Assembly: GCF_000002985.6 (NCBI RefSeq)
Contig: NC_003284.9
Span: 5,394,001-5,458,000, forward strand
DNA: 64,000 nt
Source: Caenorhabditis elegans
Taxonomy: Eukaryota > Nematoda > Chromadorea > Rhabditida > Rhabditidae
Reading direction: 5' to 3'
A program made the translations under genes and the position numbers. Positions 34,801-46,800 of the stretch are shown piece by piece (the stretch's first letter is position 1; the number at the start of each line of letters is the position of its first letter). The notes beneath the pieces are model-generated. The model saw nothing but the letters and a program-made list of their open reading frames with translations, was not told where the DNA came from and searched no databases.

Positions 34801-37800
34801 TATGCAGTATCAGTAGTGGGAAAGTCGATTAGGGATGTTGTCTCAAAAATCAAAGAAGCTGCTCCACAACAAATAAAGTTATGCCAGGAATCTTCCAAAT
34901 GTGTTTTGATGCTCACCGGTCAAGGCTCACAATATCCAATGATGGGAAGACAGCTAGTCGAAAACTATGAAATATTTAGAACAACTCTTCAATCTTGCTT
35001 GAAGAAATGCGATGAGTATTTGCAAGGCGATGTCAGTTTATGGGAGATTTTATTCAACACAGACCACTACAAATTGCTACAACTGACAAAACATATGCAG
35101 CCGATAATGTTCTGCTTTGGTTATGCAACTGCGCAATTGTGGCTTTCCCTCGGAATTGTTCCGGATTACTATCTTGGACACAGTGTTGGAGAGCTTGTTG
35201 CTGGGGTTCTTGCTGGAATAATGTCCATTGAAGATGGCCTTCGTCTTATTGTGGAACGTGGAAAAGCGATGGAAAACATTGCTGGATTAGGTGCTCTTCT
35301 TGCTGTTCAACGAGAAATCGCTGACGAAGTGCTTCGAAAATTCAAAGTCAGCGTGGCAACAATCAATAGTCCAAAGCAAGTTGTATTCGCAGGGACAAAA
35401 TCTGTACTTGATGCGGCATTGGCATTTGTAAAGGGGCAAGGTAGGGTACTTAATTATCCCTCGATTTTTATCTCTCCGTTGTAGGCAAACAAGCGACATA
35501 TGTCAACCAGCAGTACCCCTTCCACTCTAACCTTATCCAAGAGACTCATCTCGTGTCCCTTCGCCAATGCTTAGCGGACATTAAATTTAGCGCAGGGAGG
35601 ACGCCGTTGGTAAGCAATGTCACTGGCCAGATTATAAACACGTTTTCCGAAGCCTACATCGTCAAACACACTGTATCGGCAGTCAAGTGAGGCATTCCAA
35701 TTATTTGTAACATATGTACAGGCGTTATTGCAGATTTGTGGATTGCGTGGAGACGCTACAAGCTAAAGGGGTAACGGTTTGGATCGATGCTGGTTCAGCA
35801 GCTGTTTTGGCCACGTTTGTTAAGAGGATTATTCAGCCGACAGAGCTTTCAAAGCATCGAATTGTTCAAACATGCAAAGAAAAAGAATCAGATGTGGATA
35901 ATCTTGTTCAAGCTTGCTTGGAACTTGAACAATCTGGCTTGCCAATTTCATGGACAACTTTGTATGGATGTGGCAGAAATGCTGACGAGCGTCTCGTGGA
36001 ATTCCCAATGACTCATAATGATATCATTAAAAATGATGAGTTTGAATTATTAGAAGGACATCAGTTAAATGGAAAAATCGTTGTGGCCGGTGCATACCAA
36101 TTATTCAAAATTGACCAGCTGGTGAAATTGAAAGCTGCTGGAATGGAATTAATGTTGAAAAATGTGAAATTCCTCAAGCCGTGGTACATTGAAGACAATA
36201 GGGAATATCAAATACAATGGAATTCCGACATGACAATTGAACTTATAGTGAACTCTGTTATAGTCTGCTCGCTGGAAGTTGAACCGCAAAACAGTGTGCT
36301 CAAATTGGAAACTATAAGCGAAAATGAAAAGCCATTCGAGGTTCATGACTTCTATGAGACACTTTTCCGGAATGGCTTGCAATATGATAGCGGGTTCAGA
36401 AGAATAGAATCAGCACGTCGGTCAGACAAACGATGTTTTTCACAAATCAAATCTTCTCCGTTTGCCTGGCCACTCATCGATTCTGCCATGCACTCTATCA
36501 CAGCAAGCGTCGTACCTCGTCGCCCGGATTGCTACTTTTTGCCAGTTGCAATGGGTTCGGTAACTATGAAGGACACTAATAGCTTTACATTGCCAAATCT
36601 TCATGCTCAAACTGTGATAACTTCTGAAACGGACAAGTTCATTCAAGTCAATGTTGCTTTACTTGCCGGAGACACGCCCATTTGTGAAGTGCGAAATATG
36701 ACAATTGTTGTTCTGAAAACCGAACCAGTGCATACAAGAATTCCGAATTCTATCGAAACAGTAGAAACACCGCCGAAATCGGAAATCGAAATAGTAGGCT
36801 TTGATATTTCTCTTCCCTATAACCAGATAAGCGAAAATAGTGAGAATTGGCAGCATCTGAAAACTAATACCGTAAAGCAAAAGCTGCATAATCGTTCCTT
36901 AAAACAAGATCATGCTCGTGTGGCTTTGCTTGACTCTGATGCTCGGTATTGGGATCCCGAATATTTTGGGATTCGCCCGAGTGAAGCTAAGTTTATTGAC
37001 CCTCAACAACGCTTACTTCTCTGCAGTGTAGCTAAGCTATTGGATTCTCTATTGATAACTAGCTTGACTAGCAACACAGGAGTTTTTATCGGATGCTCAG
37101 CTAATGAATTTTCTCATATTGTATATGCTTATGGCTATAAAGATCCAAGAGCAGAGTGGAGTGGTGGGACTTCAAATTCTGCTCTGGCAGGCCGAATAGC
37201 CCACTGGCTTAAATTAAAAGGCCCAGTTGTTACTTTGGATACTGCTTGCTCTTCGTCATTTTATGCTTTGTCGGCTGCTTGCGATGCTTTGAGAACAGGT
37301 CAGTGCGAGTATGCAATCGTTGGGACCGTCAATCTAGTTATGCATGAAATGACAACAGATGTTCTACAAAACGCAAAAATGACTGTTGACGATTTTTGCA
37401 AAGCTTTTGATGTGGATGCAAATGGCTATAAAAGGTCAGAAGCTGTATGTTCTATGCTTCTTACAAAAAGTCCTAACATCGATAGTGTAGCAACTATTAC
37501 AAATTATGCAACTGGTCATAATGGTACTAGTTCTTCTCTATTTACACCAAACGGCTTATCGCAGTTGGAAGTTATGCAAAGAGCTACCAACCCATTAGAA
37601 AAAATTCTTGAAATTCAAACTCATTGCACTGGTACTAAGCTCGGTGATCCAATTGAGATCAATGCAATTTCTAAACTTGTAAGCTCAGCTTGCAAAATAG
37701 GTAGTGTTAAATCCAATATTGGTCATACAGAAGGCTCCAGTGGATTGGTTTCACTTTGTTCTTCTTTAATGAGTTTTCGCTCAAAGTATCGTGTTGCCCA

Positions 37801-40800
37801 GCTTCATCTTAAATGCCCAACTAATAGTATCAAAACCAACAAAATGATATGTAGATTTATTGGCGAAGATGCTGATGAAAATAATTCAATTCTCATCAAC
37901 AATTTTGGATTCACTGGCTCAAATTGCTCAGTTGTTCTGAAGCCGAAAAATGCGATTTCAGAACATTTCGTGTCTTCAGAAGTTTTCTATCCTATACTTT
38001 TGTCATCTCACTCTGCCAAGTCACTACAAAAGTACGTCCAAGTGCTTTGCGAGTTTATCAGCAATTCAGCTAAATCCTTGCATGATATAATGATGAGTTT
38101 GTTCCAAAAAAAGATTCACGTGCATCGACAGTTTATAATTTTCAATTTCAAGCGAAAAATTGCTGTCACGAGTCTAGATGGATTTGTTGAAGTCCGTGAC
38201 GAGCGATTGGAGAAACTGAAACACCCATGTTCAGTTTTCTTAAAGGAAGGAGTGGTACACTTTGACAAGGACAAGTCTTTCCAAAGAGTTGATTTGCCGT
38301 CAATTGTTTTCAACAACACTTTACACTGGGCCTTGGATTCTTATCGCGATGAAATTGATAGACACGAGTCTCAACAAATGAGTTTCAAGAACATCTTCTA
38401 CGAAAAAGTTCTATTAGAAACTCCGATGCCTCAACAAAACCCCATATCAAAAGTGGTTTGTATTGGAAGATTGGATCTTATTCCGAAAATTGAAATCGAC
38501 GAAGTGTCATCTTTTGCTAACGGGATAATTGTGTTCCATCCAATTTCAAATAGTATTTTTGAGTATTTGAAGCTCGCGAAGGTATGGAGTCTGATAAGTC
38601 GCAACCAAAATGTTTTTATAATTATTTGTTGCTTCGAAAATGGTACCTCTCATACAGAATGGACTGGAACATTGAGATCCCTCGCTTCGGAAAAGATGAT
38701 TCCTTATAAATTTGTGTCGATTGACAAAGTTGATGCTCTAAAACTAGAATTCAACCACGAATACATGTTTGAAGCGATATTTTACTCAAAAAGGGGGAGG
38801 TATGTGGAAAGACTACGAAAAGTCAATCCAACTTTTAAATTCGCTCCACAATATGAGAAATGTTTGATTTCTGGTGGAACTGGCGGCATTGGAAGTGCAA
38901 TAATTAATGAACTAAAGCCAAAAAGTTCAGTGATTATAACTAGGAAAAATATTGCAAGTGAAGATGGGAAAACATTCCTGAGCTCCGATATTACAAGACT
39001 TGATATCTCGCACAAATTCAATTACGTATTCCATCTTGCCGGTATTGTAAACAATTCACTTCATGAAAATGTCAAAAGGGATTCCCTAGATGAGATGGTT
39101 TCCATAAAACTACAAGGGGCAAAAAATCTTATGAAATGTTGTGATGAAACCAGCCATTTCGTTTTCTCCTCATCAATTGCAAATGTTCTGGGCTCATATG
39201 GACAGTCGAATTACGCATTTTCAAATGGATTGGTAACTTCGTTTTTGGAAACTAGTTCAACAAAATCTACAATTATTCATTGGGGACCTTGGAAAGATGT
39301 GGGAATGTTGGCTCAGCCAGAGCGGCGAGAAATTGTGAAACAGATCGAGTCAAATGGTTGGAAACTACTTCCAAATCAAGACGCAATTTCTGTATTCTAT
39401 ACTCAATTCATGGAAACTCACGAGCAAATAATTGTTTTTGATGGTGATTTTGATACGATTGTAGCTCGACAGCCTCACCTACAAAAACTTTTATCTGAAG
39501 TTGTCGAGAAGACCAAAGTGAAGGAAGAGATCAAAAAGAAATCACTGAATTTTGAGGAAATATTTTTTGAAATTGTTGGAATCACTGATATTTCTTCGAA
39601 ATTGAATATTCCTTTCATGGATTTGGGCATTGACTCGTTGTGCATGGAAAATCTCAGATATTCTTTGAACAAAAACTTTGATCTCGAGTTAACTGTTTCT
39701 GAAATGTTTGAGAATGCAACTTATCAAAAATTGCAAACTTACGTCGAAACATTGAGAAAAGCGAAACATTCCGAAAGTTTATCACATGATAGAGTTTCTT
39801 CTCAAGTGTCAAATAAAGAAGATGACACCCGTGTAGCGGTAATTGGTTGGAGCGCTGAGTTTTCCGGATCCTCAAATATACATGAATATTGGGAAAATTT
39901 GATGGATGGTATATGCTCAACAGGAAACAATAAATACTTGTTGAAAAATCCATTTGGATTTGATAACAAATTCTTCAATCTTACTGATGAGGACGCACGA
40001 GTTTTAGATCCTCAGGTGAGAAAATTCATACAACACGCTTACCTTGCACTTGAAAACTCTGGATATGTTAAACAAAAACATGAGCTTCGATGTGGAGTGT
40101 TTGCTGGAGCCGAGCCATCAGACTATGGAAGAGCCGATGACCATGATGATGCAATGAGAAAATTGTTTGTGATGAACATGAATAGTTATCTGGCTAGTTA
40201 TGCATCTTACTGTCTAGACTTGAAAGGTGAAGCTGTCTCAGTTTACAGTGCTTGCTCGACAGCACTTGTTGCAGTTGCAAATGCAGTTAAATCGATTCAA
40301 AGCGGTTCTATGGACTATGCGTTGGTTGGAGCTGCATCAATTGCAGAAGTCTCCGGAGCTCTGAGTGGTTTTGATGATCAAAAGAAAACGATGTTTTCAA
40401 AATCTGGAGTTTGCCGACCATTTGATAAAGATTCGGAAGGAATTGTGAGAGGCTCTGGTGTTGGATGTTTCGTTCTGAAAAGGTATTCACAAGCATTACT
40501 AGACAATGACAACGTTCATTTTGTGATCAAAGATTTTGCAATAAATAACGATGGACATTCTAGAGCTAGTTTCATGGCACCAAACCCAGCTGGGCAGTTA
40601 AAATGTATGACTGATGTTCTAGCCCGCTTCACAAACAAAGAAAAAGAAAGGATTAGCTTTGTAGAATGCCATGCTACGGGCACAACACTCGGTGATACAA
40701 TTGAGATGAATTCTCTTCGGACCGCTTATTCGTTCAAAAACAAACTTGCAATAGGATCTTGTAAAGCTAACATTGGGCATGCTTATGCCGCATCAGGACT

Positions 40801-43800
40801 TGCTGCACTGGTCAAGTGTGCGAAGATGTTGCAAACTGGAATTATCCCACCGCAAGTGAATTTTTCAGAGTTCCGTGACGGTATGGGTCAATTTTTCACA
40901 GTAAACGGAAAAAAGTCTACCATTTCACAAAACTCTCTGATTTCAATTGATTCATTTGGAATTGGCGGAACAAATGTGCACATGGTAATTGAATTTCCTG
41001 CGAGATCCCAAGAAGTTGTGAAAATATCATCAGAAAATCTCATACTTTATGATATGATACCAATTTCTGCAAAGACAGAGTATTCCCTGGATCATACAAG
41101 TGAAGCAATTAGCAAGTATTTACAAACAGATACTAACAAAATTGCACAATGTTCCTCAACGTTTATTCACAGCCGGGTTCCAATGGACAGTCGCACATAT
41201 CTATCTGTAAATAATAATAATGAGCTATTAAAAATAAGAACCAATAAGAAAACTTGGTTCAATGGGAAATCTCCCAAAATTGCATTGTTCTTTGCACCGC
41301 AAGGAATTCAATTCACAAATATATTACCGAATGAATATTTGAAGAACTCAGCATATAGACGTGAAGTTGAATACCTTTGCGAATTGGCAAGTTCCTTCGG
41401 AATACCGTCACTGGAGGGAATATTGTATCCCACCAAAAATTTTGACCATTTGATTCACGCAACTCAATTTGCGCAAATTGCGATTTTCGTTCAATGCATG
41501 GCAATTTTCAAGGCAATCAAAAATGTTTTTAATCCAACGTGTTTAATTGGGCACAGTGTTGGAGAATATGCTGCAGCAGTAATTTCCGGAGCTTTGAAAA
41601 CAGAGGAAGCATTGAAACTTCTTATCAAGCGATCAGAACTGATAGGTAAAACTGAGAAAGCTCGCATGCTAATGGTTTGGAATTATGAGAAGCAATTGCC
41701 AAGTCATGTACACGTATCTGCAATAATTGACGCTAATACAAAATGTGTTGTTGGGCCAGTTGAAACGATCGACAATCTTGAAAAATACTTTATCAATAAT
41801 CATATTAAATATCGAAACATCGAGACCAAACACGGTTTTCATTCAAAAATGTTTCACTGTATTTCGAAAGAATTTGAGTTTTTCTGTGAATCATTTGCAA
41901 CAAAAGTTCCTTTGATCCCCATGATCTCGAGTATTACTGGTTCAGAAATCAAAATTTTTGATTCAAAATATTGCACCATGCATCTCACCAATCCGGTGAA
42001 TCTGGAACTTGTCGTTGATCACATAATGAAACTTGATATAGACATTATTGTGGAGGTTGGGCCTACTGGAGTTTTGTCAAATCTTTTAGCAAAACGAAAT
42101 TCCAAGATAGTTGTAGTTCCAACGTGTGGGACAAAGAAGCATCCGAAGATTTCACTAGGCGAGTGTATTGGTCAGCTTTGGAGTAATGGCGTGGACATTC
42201 GAAAATTGACACCAAAACTCGCCGTTGACGGACAAGTTCCAGGATATTGCTTCGATGAGAGACAATTTGGCGAGAAAAATCAGAAGATTTCACAAAAATT
42301 AAATAGATTCAGTTATTACAAAGAGAGCTGGAAGCCGGTGAGCAGTGAGCTTGAAGAGACTAAACCAGTTCGTTTTACAGTCTGCGATGGATCATTAAAT
42401 GGCATATCTGAACCCGTTCTTGTGTATCTGCTCAGAAAATCCGAAGATATTCACAAAAATTACTTCGATGTAGAATTATTTTTGAAATCATCGCCGAGAT
42501 GTTCTACTGTAGTTTTTGTCGGAATGGATAATTCCCCAAGCGTACATTTATCTCTGGGCCTGATTCGGTGTTATCAACTTGTTTCAAGAATCGATTTGAA
42601 ATATGTGGAAAATTTCGAAAACATTGCCATGTCCATTGTGATACAGAAGGTGTTAACAGCAAACGGTTTGTATTTCCGTATTGATTCAACTGGTCTCTGT
42701 AAGCACGGGTTTCGCACAACTGAAATTCCTTCCAGGTTACATCCAGTTTCTCGTGGGCATGCTTTGGTTTTTGGAGCCAATGGTTTTATTGGATCAATAG
42801 TTTTTCGATTGCTACAGGAAATGGGTATGAATGTTATTCCGATTTCTCGAGCTTCCATTCCCTCTTGTGATATTACAAACATTAAAGACGTCCAAAATGT
42901 TTTTAAATCGCTTGGTTTCAAGAAATTTTCTGTAGTTATAAACTGTGTTGGAGTTGAAACATCTGCTAAAATGAACAAAACCAGTTTGGAGCAGGAAATT
43001 GTTTTATCTCCAAAAACATTTGGCAGCGTGAACATTTTAAAATGCTTAGAAGAATTCTCTATAGAAGTTGATAAGTTGGTAAATTTCTCATCGTTGAGTT
43101 CGGTAGTTCCACTACTTGGAAATTTTGATTACGCAAGTGCAAATTGTTTTGTCGAGGCTCTGACCAAGCAAGGCTCAAAATACATTAAACAATTTTTGAC
43201 TCTCTCGTTACCACCATTAGAAGGAAGTCGGATGTATGAAAGTTCAACAAGCTCAACAAAACATAATCTATCCCAAATATTGATGTTTCAGGAAGAGCTG
43301 ACAAATGTGCTAAAAACTGCATTTGAAAGTAATATGAACGGGATAGTTTTTGTTTCATCTGTAAACCCTGCAGATATTGCCACCAAAAGTATAGCCTTCC
43401 ACCGAACAGATGAAAATGGAAGTGAGGTGAAAGCAGTTGAATCGCTGAAACTTCCAAAATCAACATCATGTGAGTTTGTCATCGCAGAAATTTGGAAAGA
43501 AACGCTTGGCATATCGATACTAAACGACGCCAATCCGAATTTCTTCTCCCTCGGTGGCGATTCTTTGAGTGCACTTCAAGTTGTGTGGAAGGTTCAGAAA
43601 AAAACTGACAGAATTGTGGATGTTAATGACCTTTTTGACAATCCCACACTTCAAGAATTCACAAAATTTGTCAAAAACCTTACCACGGAGAAATTTGCGG
43701 GAAACACTAATGATAAGATCAGCTACGACGCGATACCTTTGACTAATTCCCAGACTCAGATGTTCATGTTGCGACAAATCGACACAACTTCTAAATATAA

Positions 43801-46800
43801 CTTGATTTTCAAAATAACAATCAGTTACGAAACCAAATTCGTTTGGGAATTTTTGAAGTATTCACTACATTCCCTCATTGCATACCAGCCCAGCTATCGA
43901 ACCGTCTTTAAAAGTGGCAATTCTCCCTATCAATACATTTGCTCCCTAACGGAAAGTTTTCATGACTTTGATAAACGATGCAATTTGAACAATGCAATTT
44001 CTCACGAACCAAATCACCTCTTCGAAATTGGGAAATCAACGCCATTACGAGTACGAGTTGCGGAGGATTGTGATAACAGTCGAATTCACATCGTTTTCAA
44101 TCAACATCATATTTTAACTGATGGTTGGTCAATGACTGTTCTTTCTGACACTGTTAGCAGTTTATACGCTGCGTACAGAGGTGAGACTAGTTTCCCATCT
44201 AAAACGAAGCAAACAATTTCTCAAGTTGCAATGGGTACAAAATCATCAGGTGACATCAAAGAAGCTTTAGAATACTATCAAAACACATACCATACAATAA
44301 TCCCATACGATAGTGAAACTGGAAACACTTCACCAAGTTATGTTCGAATCAGCAAACTGATCCCATCAAAAATTTGGCAAAAACTAGTAGGATTGTCTAA
44401 GCTTTACAATACAACAATGTATAATCTTGCATTATCAGTTTTCTGCGATGCCGTCCGTTCCTTCACGGGCCAGGCTGATATATTGCTGGCATATGCTATT
44501 TCTGGAAGAAATGCGGACAACTCCGAGCTTATTGGATATTTCATGAACAATGCCCTTTTCAAGACCTCGTTACCTTTTGAGATATTACGCTTGGAAGAAA
44601 TTCTGAATATTGTATTAAACTCATTGGAAAAAAGTCGATCGTTTGCTACGATTCCATTTTACCAAATGGTTGAACAAAATAGAAAATTGAATGAGATATC
44701 ACTATTTTTTAATTTTCGTCAAAAACTTGACTACCCTACTGTCTCGATGTTTGGCGCAAAATGTGAAATCGAACATCTATCTCTCAATAATGCGTTTGAT
44801 TTTTCATTCACCATCGATGAAACTCCTACGGGCTCACTTATTACTGTGGATTTTGATAAATCGAAATATTTGGACACGACAGTTCACATGTTTGCAAATA
44901 TATTTCTGAAGAAACTGAATAATTTAAGAAATATGAACACCACTATACCAATTCGAAGAACTGATTTCCCTTCCACTCTTTTCCAAAAAGGCCTTTTTAC
45001 CTCTTGGAGGTTATTTACGGAACCTGCACTTTTGCTCTCTACAAACACCGTTTCGTATTCTGACCTCGCGGAAAAAATTGAAAACATTTCGAAAGATATT
45101 CAAAAACAACTTCAAATCGCCAAAGCAACAAGTGTTCGGGAAGATGAGTTAGTCGGATTGGATTGCAAGAACTCCTATTTTGCATTACTTGCATGTGTAT
45201 TTCTGGGGCTTCCGTATGCTCCAATTGATCCGACGTGGCCTGAACCGCGGCAATTATTTGTCAAATCAAAAGTTAGTTTTACACTTGAAAATTGCTTCTC
45301 TTGTAATTTGAAGCTAAGAAACTTTAATTCAAGAACTCAATTTGGAAGTATTTACTCCATATTCACCAGTGGCTCAACAGGTGTCCCTAAAGGAGTTTTG
45401 ATGGCGGAACAGTCAGTTTCATCATTCATGACATCAGCCTCAAAACAATGCATGTTCCGAAGCAATATACGCGTTCTTGATTCCGTGAAACAAGTGTTTG
45501 ATGTCAGCGTTTCAAACATCATTGGTTCAGTGCTCAATGGTGGTGTTCTAATTTCTTCGGAACACTCAACCACAATAACTGACCAACTACAAAAGTGTCA
45601 ATACGCATTTCTACCCGCCGCCGTGTTCAATGGATTTACCGACAAAACAATGAGCAGACTTGAAAGTATTGAAACATTGACGATCGGAGGGGAAACCGTA
45701 TCTGATGTCGTTATTGAAACTGCTATGAAAAAATTTCCGAGGCTAAGAACAATTCAAATCTATGGACCCACAGAAACATGTATTTGGTCTCTCACAAATA
45801 AGTGTAAAGTTTCTACTTTGAATATTGGTTCAGCACTCGGAGACTCACTGAGCAATGAAACTTGCACAATTTGTAATAATAGTGTTCGTGGTAATGTTCA
45901 AGTGAAAGGCATTTCACTCGCTCGTGGGTATATAACTTCAGCTCCACACGGAACACCGTTTTCAGATATTTATTCTACTGGAGATATAGTAGATTCTAAA
46001 TTGAATAGTTTGCAATACATTGGAAGAATGGATAGTCAAGTGAAATGTAAAGGCGTTCGCATTAATATTTCTGAAATTGAAAAAGAATTGATTTTATGCT
46101 TGGGCTTGCTTCAAATTGTCGTACTTTATTCAAATCAGATGCTTATTGCTTTTATCGTTGATCAGAAATCGAAGCTTTTGCACGATTCGCTTGTGAAAAC
46201 TCTCAAAAATCGGACACAAATTCCTGATTACTTCGTTCAAATCAACAAGATGCCACTGAATTCAAGTGGGAAAGTTGACAAGTCACTTCTTTTGCAGGCG
46301 TTTGAAAACATTAGAAAATCATACAAGCGAGAAATTGTGGTCATGAAGAATTCTTTAGAAGAGAAGGTAAATTTGATTTCTTACAGCAGATCGTTTTTAT
46401 GGTTCTATAATTTTCAGGTTATCAATGTCTTCTCGAAAATCCTTGGAAGAAATGTGGCGCCGACAGATAAATTTGAAAGTATTGGTGGAAACTCCCTCAA
46501 TGCTATTCAAATTGCTCATCGGTTGGCTGAAGAGCTCAAGATTGAAATAAAGGCTCATGAAATCCTGCAGTCAAATAGTTTGAAAACTTTTTGCAACACT
46601 TTGAAAAATTCAGTACAAAAGCCAATTTCAAAAGTTCCAAACGTGATAACTAAATTGAGAGAGGTGAGCATTTTTCGAACTTTGCTATTTGCATGTAATA
46701 ATTTCAGGTTCCAAATTCCAAATTTAATATTTACTTGGTACATGCAATTGGTGGAACAATCTACCCGTATTATTCATTCCTTCAAATATTCCCGAAAGAC

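Noticed and set aside
42574..43035. Minus-strand open frame of 153 codons
   Set aside because: Shadow of KR3 in the pks-1 giant exon.
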